NCBI RefSeq assembly: GCF_012843435.1
Contig: NZ_JABAFC010000032.1
Span: 1-41,908, forward strand
Direction: 5' to 3'
DNA length: 41,908 nucleotides
DNA from: Psychrobacillus sp. BL-248-WT-3
Lineage (GTDB): Bacteria; Bacillota; Bacilli; Bacillales_A; Planococcaceae
Part shown: piece by piece, positions 1 to 8,617 of the stretch
How the letters are laid out: the number at the start of each line of letters is the position of its first letter
How positions within the stretch are numbered: the first letter of the stretch is position 1
Notes under the pieces: generated by a model
The model's database searches: none
What the model was told of the DNA's origin: nothing
The model's input: only the letters and a program-made list of their open reading frames with translations
Program-made: the position numbers and the translations under genes

Positions 1-76
1 CATCATCCGCTCGACTTGCATGTATTAGGCACGCCGCCAGCGTTCGTCCTGAGCCAGGATCAAACTCTCCATAATA
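1..76 (-). rRNA. rrs: 16S ribosomal RNA, 5' end only
   Basis: Read on the minus strand, these bases are the universal 5' start of bacterial 16S rRNA, including the classic 27F primer site (GAGAGTTTGATCCTGGCTCAG-like, complement at 48-68) and the following helix that ends in GCAAGTCGAGC. The gene runs leftward out of the window, so only about 5% is present. The 5' boundary near 76 is set by analogy with B. subtilis. Its position beside ygxA matches rrnD of B. subtilis. Confidence 0.96.
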
Positions 77-370
77 GTCGGCTTCCGATACACGTCGCAT
101 TGCGTCGTCAACTTCAGTCGTTCAATCGGTCACGTGCGTTAGTACGCTCCATCACTCACTCCTTCGTTTCCTAGCACTGCTCGTGTCTCGAAACCCTCTA
201 AATAGAACTAGTTTAAAAGCTCATTTTGTTTCGCTGGCATCATCATTAAATGATGTCAAAAATTGTTTTGCGTCAATCAAGCCGAAACTTGTTGATGCTG
301 TATGTCTTAACGTTTTGCATGTTCAGTTTTCAATGTTCATTTTTGCGTTGTCGTTTTTTGCGACTTCTCT

Positions 371-399
371 AATTTATCACCATTCAACCGGCTAGTCAA
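371..399 (-). promoter_or_regulatory. rrn promoter P2 (sigma-A type)
   Basis: On the minus strand there is TTGACT (399-394), a 17-nt spacer and TAAATT (376-371), about 300 nt upstream of mature 16S. The position and tandem arrangement with P1 match Bacillus rrn operons. The rest of the gap 77-542 holds the leader and no convincing gene. Confidence 0.6.
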
Positions 400-468
400 G
401 AAGTTTTTTAAAAAACATTTTTTATTAAGTTTCTGCTGTTTTTTAATTCGTTTTTGACGACGCTTATT

Positions 469-498
469 ATAATACCGCACAATTAATACATATGTCAA
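469..498 (-). promoter_or_regulatory. rrn promoter P1 with A/T-rich UP-like sequence
   Basis: On the minus strand there is a perfect -35 TTGACA (498-493), an 18-nt spacer and TATTAT (474-469). The 25 nt immediately upstream (about 499-525) consist of phased A and T tracts, as expected for an UP element at an rRNA promoter. It drives the 16S gene leftward. Confidence 0.7.
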
Positions 499-535
499 CA
501 AAAAACGAGTATTTTTTTAAAACGTTTTTTGTTGA
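495..535. repeat. 13-bp perfect inverted repeat between ygxA and rrn P1
   Basis: TCAACAAAAAACG (495-507) and its exact reverse complement (523-535) are separated by 15 A/T-rich nt. The repeat lies 8 nt beyond the ygxA stop and its left arm runs into the -35 box of rrn P1. It could be a weak A/T-rich terminator for ygxA, or the symmetry could arise from the UP-element A/T tracts. Confidence 0.6.
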
Positions 536-542
536 CTCATTT

Positions 543-1409
543 TCACCCTTTAACTTTGTAGTATCTATGCTCGATATGGCTACTTTTCGTCGGTTGTTTT
601 TCGACTATAATTAACCCTTTGTCCACTAAGAATTCTATAAATACTTCTAGGTCTACAGAATAGTTTTTCAATTCCTCTTGTTCATGAATCTCTTGAATGG
701 TCCAATACTCTTTAGTAGAAAGTACTTCTACTATATGACGTGCCCCATCCTTTGTTCTAGAATGAATTAGAAAATCGCTAGCTAAAAATAATAGTTCTAA
801 TCTCTTCTCTAATGTTTCTCGACTTGATACTAGCTCATCGTACAATTTATATATAGAAGGATCTAATTGCTTTACTTGCTTCCACACCATAACCTCTGGG
901 TGCATTCCCTTTTCAATAATAGCTAATCTCGCTAAATGATGAAGTGAGTTTACAATATGAGTATAAGCATCTAGATAATTTAGTTGCTCAAAGAACACCT
1001 TTGCTTGCATATAACTTCTACTTAACTTAGCAAATTCAATTCCCATCCTTACGTTCCGACCATTTATCGGAAACTCTTGTAGTTCCCTTTTTAGGTTTTC
1101 TACATATTCATTTCTATCAAAAACAACTCGGCCGTTGATCATCCAATCTACTAGCTTAGGGTTGGCTCCAACTATAAACCATTTTCGTATTTGTTTTTCT
1201 GTAATTATATGCAGGGCAGCTTTTTTGTCGCTATACGTATAATGCTTTGTAAAAACAGGATTAGAGGAATCTTTTGTTATTATAAATAGTATAGAGTCAA
1301 AGGTATCCGTAATTGGACTGACCTCTTCTATTTTTTCTATCAATATGATGCCTAAAGTATTTGAATCACTTGCTCTTTCTTGATAAATAGGTCTTAACAA
1401 TGCTTCCAA
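543..1409 (-). CDS. ygxA: nucleotidyltransferase-like protein YgxA
   Basis: The 288-aa protein resembles B. subtilis YgxA, which also sits directly upstream of an rrn operon. The family has an N-terminal nucleotidyltransferase-like fold (about residues 1-115), a helical middle part (about 120-210) and a C-terminal winged-helix-type segment (about 225-288). No biochemical function is firmly established, and I see no signal peptide or membrane segment. The start is TTG (1409-1407): AAGGAGG lies 8 nt upstream (minus strand, 1424-1418), and no ATG is placed as well. It is transcribed toward the rRNA genes; the inverted repeat at 495-535 may separate the two units. The identification rests on length, synteny and overall similarity. 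Confidence 0.85.
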   Translation of the reverse strand: MEALLRPIYQERASDSNTLGIILIEKIEEVSPITDTFDSILFIITKDSSNPVFTKHYTYSDKKAALHIITEKQIRKWFIVGANPKLVDWMINGRVVFDRNEYVENLKRELQEFPINGRNVRMGIEFAKLSRSYMQAKVFFEQLNYLDAYTHIVNSLHHLARLAIIEKGMHPEVMVWKQVKQLDPSIYKLYDELVSSRETLEKRLELLFLASDFLIHSRTKDGARHIVEVLSTKEYWTIQEIHEQEELKNYSVDLEVFIEFLVDKGLIIVEKQPTKSSHIEHRYYKVKG

Positions 1410-1538
1410 TGTGAAAGCCTCCTTTTTAAACTTATGTATTATTCTTCGACAATTATTTGATATTTCCTCTTTAAACTTTTAGGACATTCCTTTATATAAA
1501 AATATGTTATAGTGTATGTACAATTAGGAGGTAAAAAT

Positions 1539-1883
1539 ATGAAACCCTATAAAAACAAAATAAATCGAATCCGTTCCTTTGCGCTTGGCTTAATTTTCTT
1601 TGGCTTTATCATTATGTACGGCGCTATATTTTTCAGAGAAAACCCAATCCTAGTAACTATTTTCATGACACTTGGGTTACTTTCTATTATAGGAAGTACA
1701 GTTGTTTATGGCTGGATAGGTTTACTATCTACTAGAGCCGTTCAAGTAGTCTGCCCCAATTGCGGAAAACATACGAAAGTTTTAGGTAGAGTAGATATGT
1801 GTATGTATTGTAAAGAACCACTTACATTAGATCCTACTCTTGAAGGCGAAGAATTTGATGTTAGCTACAATAGAAAGAAATAA
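1539..1883 (+). CDS. ygzB: YgzB, DUF2614 zinc-ribbon membrane protein
   Basis: This 114-aa protein of unknown function is conserved in Bacillus beside perR and ygxA. Two membrane segments (about residues 14-34 and 40-62) precede a cytosolic zinc ribbon with CPNC (about 72-75) and CMYC (about 88-91). The C-terminal tail ends in SYNRKK, as in B. subtilis YgzB. I chose ATG at 1539 because AGGAGGT lies 6 nt upstream at 1526-1532; the reading frame stays open to 1512, but those nine codons lack an RBS and would overlap the ribosome site. It is divergent from ygxA and followed by its own terminator. The likely role, sensing or scaffolding through the zinc ribbon, is only inference. Confidence 0.9.
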   Translation: MKPYKNKINRIRSFALGLIFFGFIIMYGAIFFRENPILVTIFMTLGLLSIIGSTVVYGWIGLLSTRAVQVVCPNCGKHTKVLGRVDMCMYCKEPLTLDPTLEGEEFDVSYNRKK

Positions 1884-1889
1884 ATTTCT

Positions 1890-1921
1890 GCACTTTGCTT
1901 TTAGGCAAAGTGCTTTTTTAT
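1890..1921 (+). terminator. Rho-independent terminator of ygzB
   Basis: A 9-bp stem, GCACTTTGC/GCAAAGTGC, with a 6-nt loop is followed by seven T. It lies 7 nt after the ygzB stop. Confidence 0.9.
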
Positions 1922-2136
1922 ATTAACATAGTTCCTATAAAGTAAGATAACTTAAGGTTTAAATTCCCCATGTCAAGCTACTATGAGAGTAAATATCCTC
2001 TGAGCATACATAGCATTACGCAAATTATCCAAAAGGCAACTTCAATATTTTTTATCAAAAAAAGACAATAATATTTCATTTGACCTACAATCACACCTAC
2101 TTTAGACTTAAGTTATAAAGAAGGGAGTGCAACAAT

Positions 2137-3822
2137 ATGTCTATCAGAAAGAAATTGAATTTTTCATTACTGTCTATTTTCTCTTTACTACTTATCTCAG
2201 TAGTAGTCACTCTTCTCCAATTGCTAACTATAGAGGATAAGTTTGATTACGCATTGGACAACCGTGTTCAGCAACAAATTTTATCAGATGAGATTCAAAT
2301 AGAACTTGGTATGCAAGGTCTTTACTTAAGGAGTATGATTTTAAATAACACTGAGCAAACAAAAGAAGCACTAATTCTACACCAAGATTTGCTTGATGAG
2401 GCTATTCTAAAATTAGATAAGCTCGCCTCATCTGAAACTATGAAAACCTATTTAAGTGAGATTAATAAACATAATGATGCATTTAATGATGCTGCCGATG
2501 AAGTTTTGACCAATTTAAATTCCGGTAATAAGGATAGAGCATTGCAGGTGGTTAATAATGAAGCACATCTTGCAAATGAGGGTATATTAGCTGTAGCTCT
2601 CGAAATCAATGAATATCAAAAAGATCAATTAAAGATTATTACTGCTGAAACTAAGGAAATCGTTAAAAATACAATTCGAATAGGACTAGCTATACTGGTC
2701 GTAAGTATCTTGCTTACAATAGGTATTTCCTTATTTATAAAAAGATCTATTACTAACCGTCTAAAACACCTAGTAGTTGCAACTGAAATTATATCAAATG
2801 GTGACTTAACAGCATCTGATATTAACAATCAAGTAAAGGATGAAATAGGCGATGTAGCTAGGTCCTTTAATAAAATGAAAGCAAATCTAAAAGATCTAAT
2901 TATTAGCTTACATGAAAATGCAAACCATTTGTCTAGTGTTTCCGAGGAACTTTCAGCTAGCACAGAAGAAGTTACCGCTGCATCTACCGATGTAGCAAAG
3001 CGAGTGGAAATGACATCTGAAGGTGCCCACATTGCATCTATATCAGCAAAAGATAGTGCTACTGCAATGGATGAAACTGCTGCAGGAGTTCAGCGTATTG
3101 CTGAAGCTACACAGGTTTTACAGAGCAATGCAACCAACACCTTAGAGTTTGCTAGCAAAGGTGAAGAAGTTTTAAAAACAGCAAAAGGACAAATGAATCA
3201 AATTTATAACTCCTCTAGCGAAACAAATCAGTTAATAAAAAAATTAAGTGTTAAGTCTATTGAAATTGAGAATATTACTAAGGTTATTACTGGGATTTCT
3301 GAACAAACAAACTTACTAGCCTTAAATGCAGCTATTGAAGCTGCTCGAGCAGGAGAACACGGGAAAGGATTTGCGGTAGTCGCCGATGAAGTAAGGAAGC
3401 TAGCGGAGGAATCCAAGTATTCAGCAAATCAGATAGTAGCCCTTATTACAGAAATTCAAAAGGACACAAGAAATGTTGAAGAGTCTGTTCTAATAGGTCT
3501 TCATAATACAGAAGAAGGTGTAAAGGTAATAAATGAAGCGAATATTTCTTTCCAATCAATTGCATCCTCAATTGAGCAAGTTTCCTATCAGATTGAAGAT
3601 ATTTCAGCAACCTCGGAGGAAATTGCTGCTAGCGCAGAAGAAGTAGCTGCATCTGTAGCTGAAATTGTAAATCAAACTATTGAAGCTTCTTCGCAAACTA
3701 CAATGATTTCAGCGGCTGTCGAGGAACAGACAGCAACCATGCAGGAGATTAACAGTGTAGCACAGGACCTAACCCAAAAAGCAGTAGAATTAGAAGAATT
3801 AATTTATCAATTTAAAATTTAA
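2137..3822 (+). CDS. methyl-accepting chemotaxis protein
   Basis: This 561-aa transmembrane chemoreceptor controls the CheA kinase. Layout: TM1 (about 10-31), an extracytoplasmic four-helix-bundle sensor (about 32-176), TM2 (about 178-200), HAMP (about 202-255) and a long coiled-coil signalling domain. The CheA/CheW-binding hairpin tip begins at Glu389 ([19 protein letters not shown]) and runs to KLAEES near 426. Glu/Gln-rich heptads on both sides are the likely methylation sites. The RBS GAAGGGAG is 9-12 nt before ATG. The ligand cannot be predicted. It stands alone between ygzB and perR, where B. subtilis has no receptor, so it is an insertion relative to that order. No clear sigma-D promoter was found in the 215-nt upstream gap. 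Confidence 0.95.
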   Translation: MSIRKKLNFSLLSIFSLLLISVVVTLLQLLTIEDKFDYALDNRVQQQILSDEIQIELGMQGLYLRSMILNNTEQTKEALILHQDLLDEAILKLDKLASSETMKTYLSEINKHNDAFNDAADEVLTNLNSGNKDRALQVVNNEAHLANEGILAVALEINEYQKDQLKIITAETKEIVKNTIRIGLAILVVSILLTIGISLFIKRSITNRLKHLVVATEIISNGDLTASDINNQVKDEIGDVARSFNKMKANLKDLIISLHENANHLSSVSEELSASTEEVTAASTDVAKRVEMTSEGAHIASISAKDSATAMDETAAGVQRIAEATQVLQSNATNTLEFASKGEEVLKTAKGQMNQIYNSSSETNQLIKKLSVKSIEIENITKVITGISEQTNLLALNAAIEAARAGEHGKGFAVVADEVRKLAEESKYSANQIVALITEIQKDTRNVEESVLIGLHNTEEGVKVINEANISFQSIASSIEQVSYQIEDISATSEEIAASAEEVAASVAEIVNQTIEASSQTTMISAAVEEQTATMQEINSVAQDLTQKAVELEELIYQFKI

Positions 3823-3824
3823 CC

Positions 3825-3864
3825 ATAAGAAAAACCGAGCGAATAAACGCTCGGTTTTTCTTAT
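3825..3864. terminator. bidirectional terminator between the chemoreceptor gene and perR
   Basis: A perfect 17-bp stem (3825-3841 with 3848-3864) and 6-nt loop AATAAA have A-runs on the left arm and T-runs on the right. It therefore works for both converging genes. Its right edge overlaps the last codons of perR. Confidence 0.93.
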
Positions 3865-4304
3865 TGGACTTTAGTTGCTTGTTCTTTACAGGTAGGACAC
3901 GTACCGTAGATCTCCATTCGGTGAGAGCTAACATCATATCCGGTCAAGTGAGAGGCAAGATGCTCTACTTCATCTAATCCTGGATAATGGAAGTCAACTA
4001 TTTTACCACAAGAGTTACAAATCATATGGTAGTGATCATTTGTGATAAAATCAAAACGGCTTGAATTATCACCATATGTTAATTCCTTTACTAGGCCAGC
4101 TTCTCTAAACACACGTAAGTTGTTATAGACTGTGGCAACGCTCATGCTAGGAAATTTACTTTCAAGCGCTTTATATATATCGTCCGCGGTGGGATGGGAC
4201 ATAGATTGAATAATAAATTCCAGAATCGCATGGCGTTGAGGCGTTATACGTACACCGGTTGATTTCAATGTATCTAAAGCGTCTCTTAAATGTACTTCCG
4301 TCAT
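3861..4304 (-). CDS. perR: peroxide-responsive repressor PerR (Fur family)
   Basis: This 147-aa metal-dependent repressor senses H2O2 by iron-catalysed histidine oxidation. All residues that define PerR in B. subtilis are present at the same numbers: regulatory-metal ligands His37, Asp85, His91, His93 and Asp104, and structural-zinc cysteines Cys96, Cys99, Cys136 and Cys139. Asp104, rather than the Glu found in many Fur proteins, supports the PerR assignment. The N-terminal winged helix covers about 1-85 and the dimerisation domain the rest. AGAGAGGTG precedes ATG at 4304. Two PerR boxes in the upstream region imply autorepression. Gene order with bcp, hemL, ygzB and ygxA is conserved. Probable targets here are perR itself and the pfeT-like gene at 39659. 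Confidence 0.96.
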   Translation of the reverse strand: MTEVHLRDALDTLKSTGVRITPQRHAILEFIIQSMSHPTADDIYKALESKFPSMSVATVYNNLRVFREAGLVKELTYGDNSSRFDFITNDHYHMICNSCGKIVDFHYPGLDEVEHLASHLTGYDVSSHRMEIYGTCPTCKEQATKVQ

Positions 4305-4320
4305 CGCTATGCACCTCTCT

Positions 4321-4383
4321 TTATAATCATTATTAAATGATAAGTTTATAATTATTATAAAGAGGAACTGTCCTTAATGTCAA
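4321..4383 (-). promoter_or_regulatory. perR promoter with two PerR boxes
   Basis: On the minus strand TTGACA (4383-4378), an 18-nt spacer and TATAAT (4359-4354) form a strong sigma-A promoter. A perfect PerR box, TTATAATTATTATAA (4346-4360), covers the -10. A second box, TTATAATCATTATTA (4321-4335), matches 13 of 14 consensus positions and lies just downstream of the expected start site. The boxes are 25 bp apart, centre to centre. Confidence 0.88.
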
Positions 4384-4416
4384 ATTTTTCGGCTATTAAC
4401 ATAGTATTATACATTT

Positions 4417-5361
4417 TTAGTATCCTCGTGTAGCATCTATTACATTCTCAATATCATTCTCTTGTTTTAGAAACGCCACTAAATTTCTAGAGAAAATTTC
4501 AAGCGCTCTCACTACGTATTGTGAGGAATGACTAGAAATGTGTGGGGAAACAATCACATTTGGCATACGCCAAAAAGGATGGTCACTTTCTAACGGTTCC
4601 TGCTCGAACACATCTAACACTGCGTAAGCAATGCATTTGTCTTCTAGTGCTTTTAATAGGTCCAGTTCTTTCACTAAATCTCCGCGTCCGTAATTCATAA
4701 AAATAGCACTCTCTTTCATAGACTGAAAATGCTTATATGTCAGCAGCCCTCTTGTTTCCTCCGTACTTGGCAGAATAGATACTACTATATCTGCTTGAGG
4801 TAGCACTTCTTTTAAAGACCCAAAAGATATCATCTCGTCCATGTAGGAAGCAGTATTTCCACTTCGATTACAACCGATTGTCCTAACCCCAAAGGCCTGC
4901 AATAATCTTCCCACTTCTCCACCTATTGCTCCTGGCCCTAATATTAAGGCAGTCGAGCCTAAAAGCTCCGAAGAAGGAACTCTTTTTGACCAATTTGCAT
5001 TGCGTTGATTTTCTGCGACTACTGGCAACGATTTCTTTATAGAAAGTATATGAGCTAAAACGGATTCAGCCATCGGAGTTTTATGGATCCCTCTAACATT
5101 TGTGAGTAAAATATTGCGGTCTGCTATTTCCTTTAAAGGCATCTTTTCTAAGCCTGCAGAGGCAACCATAATCCACTTCAGCTCTTTTGCACTGTTTATA
5201 TGGAAGGCTTTCAGGTCTTCTCCATATGTGACAACAATATCGGCAGTTTCTAACTTTTTTTCATTTAATCCCTTTTGAAAGATAAAAGCTATTTGTGGAA
5301 ACTGATTGGTTAATCTTAACTGTTGCTCTTCCTTTGGTAAAAAAGAAAAAAGTACTTTCAT
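4417..5361 (-). CDS. D-isomer-specific 2-hydroxyacid dehydrogenase
   Basis: This 314-aa NAD(P)-dependent oxidoreductase belongs to the D-2-hydroxyacid dehydrogenase family, close in appearance to the GhrA/YcdW hydroxypyruvate or glyoxylate reductase branch. The Rossmann motif GPGAIG is at about 142-147. The expected catalytic triad is visible: Arg226 (YGRGD), Glu255 (FEQEP) and His274 (SPHIS). The substrate cannot be read from the sequence. ATG at 5361 follows the bcp stop codon by 3 nt, so the two are probably cotranscribed. A TTG at 5364 is an alternative start adding one residue, and the upstream Shine-Dalgarno sequence is weak in either case. Serine biosynthesis (SerA) is unlikely because there is no C-terminal ACT domain. 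Confidence 0.88.
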   Translation of the reverse strand: MKVLFSFLPKEEQQLRLTNQFPQIAFIFQKGLNEKKLETADIVVTYGEDLKAFHINSAKELKWIMVASAGLEKMPLKEIADRNILLTNVRGIHKTPMAESVLAHILSIKKSLPVVAENQRNANWSKRVPSSELLGSTALILGPGAIGGEVGRLLQAFGVRTIGCNRSGNTASYMDEMISFGSLKEVLPQADIVVSILPSTEETRGLLTYKHFQSMKESAIFMNYGRGDLVKELDLLKALEDKCIAYAVLDVFEQEPLESDHPFWRMPNVIVSPHISSHSSQYVVRALEIFSRNLVAFLKQENDIENVIDATRGY

Positions 5362-5364
5362 CAA

Positions 5365-5847
5365 TCATTCACCATCTTTGATTATGGATTTTAATGTATG
5401 TAACACTTCTTCTACATGATCTTTTACTTTAACTTTTCTCCATTCCTTCACAACAGTTCCGGTTGGATCTATTAAAAAGGTTGTTCGTTCGATACCCATA
5501 TATTCTTTTCCGAAGTTTTTCTTCAATTTCCAAACACCGTAAGCCTCAGAAATTTCATGAGTATCATCTATTAATAATGAAAACGGAAGTCCATGCTTCT
5601 CTATAAACTTAGTGTGCGCCTTCTCATCATCTGCACTTACTCCCAGAATAACTGCATTTAAATCCGAAAAATCAGCATTTGCGTCTCTGAATTCACAAGC
5701 CTCTGTAGTACACCCAGGTGTAGAGTCTTTAGGGTAAAAGTACAGAACAACATACTGTTTTCCAGCAAAGTCATCCAGCGATATAATTTCACCCTTTTCA
5801 TTTTTTAATGAAAACTTTGGGGCAACCATTCCTTCTAATTTTTCCAT
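5365..5847 (-). CDS. bcp: thiol peroxidase Bcp/YgaF (peroxiredoxin)
   Basis: The 160-aa peroxiredoxin reduces H2O2 and organic hydroperoxides using thioredoxin. The AhpC/TSA domain fills the protein. The peroxidatic cysteine is Cys46 in STPGCTTEACEFRD and Cys51 is the likely resolving residue, a spacing typical of Bcp. I chose ATG at 5847 over the TTG one codon upstream because GAGGAGGG then sits 6 nt away. It is the first gene of a probable two-gene unit with the hydroxyacid dehydrogenase. A 7-5-7 inverted repeat overlaps the probable promoter, but no PerR box was found there. Gene order hemL-bcp-perR matches B. subtilis gsaB-ygaF-perR. Confidence 0.94.
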   Translation of the reverse strand: MEKLEGMVAPKFSLKNEKGEIISLDDFAGKQYVVLYFYPKDSTPGCTTEACEFRDANADFSDLNAVILGVSADDEKAHTKFIEKHGLPFSLLIDDTHEISEAYGVWKLKKNFGKEYMGIERTTFLIDPTGTVVKEWRKVKVKDHVEEVLHTLKSIIKDGE

Positions 5848-5867
5848 CAATATCCCTCCTCGATTAA

Positions 5868-5904
5868 TTAGTTATATCGTAACTAACTTTATAAGTATGT
5901 TCAA
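5868..5904 (-). promoter_or_regulatory. bcp promoter with overlapping inverted-repeat operator candidate
   Basis: On the minus strand TTGAAC (5904-5899), a 17-nt spacer and TACGAT (5881-5876) look like a sigma-A promoter. The perfect inverted repeat TTAGTTA-5-TAACTAA (5868-5886) spans the -10. It does not match the PerR consensus. The regulator is unknown. Confidence 0.5.
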
Positions 5905-6026
5905 TTTCTTTAGCCTTTTTCCTCTTTTTTGTCTAAAATATAAAAATACCCAACTATTACTAGAAGTTTTAGGATAGACAAGTTATAATTTTCATCTTAC
6001 ATACATTTATAATGGAGGTAATACAT

Positions 6027-7328
6027 TTGAAACATACACAATCTGAACAAATTCAAGTACAAGCATTAGAACATATAGTTGGCGGGGTAAATAGTCCTTC
6101 ACGTTCCTATAAAGCCGTTGGTGGCGGAGCACCCGTTGTCATGGAAAGAGCGGAAGGTGCATACTTCTATGATGTGGACGGCAATAAATATATCGATTAC
6201 CTAGCAGCTTATGGCCCTATCATTACCGGTCATGCCCACCCGCACATAACTGAAGCTATTACAAAAGCAGCACAAACGGGTCTATTATATGGTACCCCTA
6301 CAAAGCATGAAGTGGTTTTTGCTAAAATGCTAAAAGATGCAATCCCTTCTATGGATAAGGTTCGCTTTGTGAATTCAGGGACGGAAGCAGTGATGACTAC
6401 TATACGTGTAGCTCGTGCATATACCGGAAGAACAAAGGTAATGAAGTTTGCTGGCTGTTATCACGGGCACTCTGATTTAGTGTTAGTAGCTGCAGGTTCA
6501 GGTCCTGCTACTCTTGGAACTCCAGATTCTGCAGGCGTGCCACAATCTATCGCAAAAGAGGTTATCACGATTCCGTTCAATGATCCTCAAGCCTACAAGG
6601 ATGCGATGGAAAAATGGGGAGAAGAACTAGCATGTATATTAGTTGAACCAATCGTAGGAAACTTTGGAATGGTGGAGCCTAATGAAGGGTTTTTATCTTT
6701 AGTTCATGAAATCGCTAAAGCTAAAGGAGCTCTTGTGATTTATGATGAGGTAATTACTGCGTTCCGATTCCACTATGGAGCGGCATCTACTTTACTTGGT
6801 CACACACCAGACTTAACCGCATTAGGAAAAATTATTGGTGGAGGTCTTCCAATCGGTGCATATGGTGGCAAAAAAGAAATTATGGAGCAGGTGGCACCAC
6901 TTGGACCTGCCTATCAGGCTGGAACGATGGCAGGTAATCCGGCGTCCATGCAAGCAGGCATCGCTTGTTTAGAAGTACTTCAAGCTCCTGGTTTATACGA
7001 AGAACTAGATAGACTAGGTGCACTGTTAGAGGCAGGAATTTTGGATGCTGCTAAGGAAAATAATATTACGATTACAATCAATCGCATAAAAGGTGCACTT
7101 TCTGTTTATTTTACCGATGTTAAAGTAGAAAACTACGAGCAAGCAGAGGCTAGTGATGGTGAAATGTTCGCTAAATTCTTTAAGCTTATGCTTGAACAAG
7201 GCATTAACTTGGCTCCTTCTAAGTATGAAGCTTGGTTTATTACTACCGCCCATACAGAACATGATATAGTAGAGACAATTAAAGCGGTCAATTATGCTTT
7301 TGCCCAATTAAATAATTCAATGAAATAA
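6027..7328 (+). CDS. hemL: glutamate-1-semialdehyde 2,1-aminomutase
   Basis: This PLP enzyme converts glutamate-1-semialdehyde to 5-aminolevulinate, the C5 route to haem. The 433-aa sequence closely follows B. subtilis GsaB throughout, e.g. [12 protein letters not shown] near the start and [11 protein letters not shown] near the end. The PLP-binding lysine is Lys268 in ALGKIIGGG, and GTMAGNP is also present. The start is TTG at 6027: GGAGG (6015-6019) lies 8 nt upstream, and initiation there gives MKHTQSE, matching B. subtilis MKFTKSE. An ATG at 6012 overlaps the RBS itself and is rejected. It is divergent from bcp and followed after 24 nt by ygaE, probably as one operon. B. subtilis has both HemL and GsaB; this copy is in the gsaB position. 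Confidence 0.96.
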   Translation: MKHTQSEQIQVQALEHIVGGVNSPSRSYKAVGGGAPVVMERAEGAYFYDVDGNKYIDYLAAYGPIITGHAHPHITEAITKAAQTGLLYGTPTKHEVVFAKMLKDAIPSMDKVRFVNSGTEAVMTTIRVARAYTGRTKVMKFAGCYHGHSDLVLVAAGSGPATLGTPDSAGVPQSIAKEVITIPFNDPQAYKDAMEKWGEELACILVEPIVGNFGMVEPNEGFLSLVHEIAKAKGALVIYDEVITAFRFHYGAASTLLGHTPDLTALGKIIGGGLPIGAYGGKKEIMEQVAPLGPAYQAGTMAGNPASMQAGIACLEVLQAPGLYEELDRLGALLEAGILDAAKENNITITINRIKGALSVYFTDVKVENYEQAEASDGEMFAKFFKLMLEQGINLAPSKYEAWFITTAHTEHDIVETIKAVNYAFAQLNNSMK

Positions 7329-7352
7329 CCGTTAACGAAGGGATAGGATGGA

Positions 7353-8432
7353 ATGAAATTAGGAGCACGTATTTTTAAGACTGGAGTCGCTATAGTATTT
7401 GCCTTATTTATAGCTGAATTACTTCAGCTTCCTAATCCTGTCTTTGCAGGAATAGCCGCTATTTTTGCACTTCAACCATCTATCTATAGGTCTTACTTAA
7501 CCGTAATTGAACAAATACAGTCTAATCTAATTGGAGCAGCCATCGCCGTCTTGTTTGCATTAGTATTTGGAAACCATATTATTGCCGTTGGATTCGCAGC
7601 AATTGTGGCTATTTCTATCATGCTAAAGTTTAAATTAGAAAAAACGGTTTCCTTAGCATTAGTAACTGTAATAGCTATTATGGAGATTCAAAGCGACGAG
7701 TTTTTAACCTTTGCATTAATTCGTTTTTGCACGATTCTTGTTGGAGTGATTTCGGCCTTTATCGTAAATCTTGTATTTATCCCACCAAAGTTTGAGACAA
7801 AGCTTTTTAACTCCATCCATTATACACAGGACGAAATAATTAGATGGATTCGGATTGCTTCTAGAAATGCTGGTGACCATCAATCTACCAAACAAGCTAT
7901 TACGCAGCTGAAGGATAGATTAGAACGTATTGACCAAATATACTCCTTTTTTAAAGAGGAAAGAGTTTATACCAAAAAGGCTACCCATTCAAAGGGCAGA
8001 AAAGCCGTCGTTTACCGAGAGCTTATCGAAATCTCCCATAATAGCCTAGAAGTATTGAATAGATTACACCTTCATGAAAATGAACTAAATGATCTTCCTG
8101 AGCATTTTAGAATGATGATCACGGAAAGACTTGATCTGCTTTTAACTTACCATGAACAGCTCCACCTCAAGTTTATTGGTAAGCTAAAAACAGACCATAC
8201 AGAGCTGCATGGTCCCGACGCATTTATCCAAAGGCAAGAGGTTATGAATATTTTTGTTCAGCAGATTGCGATAACACAAATAGATGAGGAATTTTCTACC
8301 TACCACCTTCTCCATCTACTATCCTCTATATTAAAGTATGAGGAACAGCTGGAGCATGTGGATAGACTGATTACCTCGTATCAGAACTTCCATAGTAATG
8401 AATTAACCGTTCAAATTGAAGAAACATACTAA
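7353..8432 (+). CDS. ygaE: aromatic acid exporter family protein YgaE (FUSC type)
   Basis: This 359-aa integral membrane protein has the ArAE_1/FUSC organisation: about six hydrophobic segments in the first 145 residues, then a long soluble, charged, mostly helical C-terminal domain. Family members are thought to export aromatic carboxylic acids or similar organic anions; none of this is proven for YgaE. ATG at 7353 is preceded by a moderate purine-rich site (AAGGGATAGGATGG). It follows hemL by 24 nt, the same neighbour as in B. subtilis. In B. subtilis ygaD comes next; here the dpp operon intervenes. Confidence 0.85.
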   Translation: MKLGARIFKTGVAIVFALFIAELLQLPNPVFAGIAAIFALQPSIYRSYLTVIEQIQSNLIGAAIAVLFALVFGNHIIAVGFAAIVAISIMLKFKLEKTVSLALVTVIAIMEIQSDEFLTFALIRFCTILVGVISAFIVNLVFIPPKFETKLFNSIHYTQDEIIRWIRIASRNAGDHQSTKQAITQLKDRLERIDQIYSFFKEERVYTKKATHSKGRKAVVYRELIEISHNSLEVLNRLHLHENELNDLPEHFRMMITERLDLLLTYHEQLHLKFIGKLKTDHTELHGPDAFIQRQEVMNIFVQQIAITQIDEEFSTYHLLHLLSSILKYEEQLEHVDRLITSYQNFHSNELTVQIEETY

Positions 8433-8454
8433 ATCGATTAAGACTCACAGAAAA

Positions 8455-8501
8455 AATGAAACCCTGAACATTTACATAATGTGAATGCTCAGGGTTTCAT
8501 T
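8455..8501. terminator. hairpin terminator between ygaE and the dpp operon
   Basis: Thirteen-bp arms AATGAAACCCTGA (8455-8467) and TCAGGGTTTCATT (8489-8501) flank a smaller inner hairpin. The U-tract is better on the minus strand (TTTTTT after the arm), so it may act on dpp read-through as well as on ygaE. Confidence 0.75.
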
Positions 8502-8560
8502 CATTAAAAGGCTCTATTTCAGATTTCTCTTTCTTTAGGTATACTCGCCATGTTCGTCAA

Positions 8561-8594
8561 AAAAAGTGAAATCGCCTAAACGATTTCACTTTTT
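8561..8594. terminator. terminator at the end of the dpp operon
   Basis: A perfect 14-bp stem, AAAAAGTGAAATCG (8561-8574) with 8581-8594, and loop CCTAAA lie 23 nt past the dppC stop. T-runs occur on both sides, strongest for leftward transcripts. Confidence 0.9.
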
Positions 8595-8617
8595 ATTTTT
8601 GGAGCTTTGTTTCTATC

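Noticed and set aside
183-395. 70-aa open frame upstream of the 16S gene
   Set aside because: It runs antisense through the rRNA promoter/leader, has no RBS and has low-complexity hydrophobic content.
7026-7307. 93-aa minus-strand frame inside hemL
   Set aside because: Shadow frame of a clearly coding gene, without RBS.
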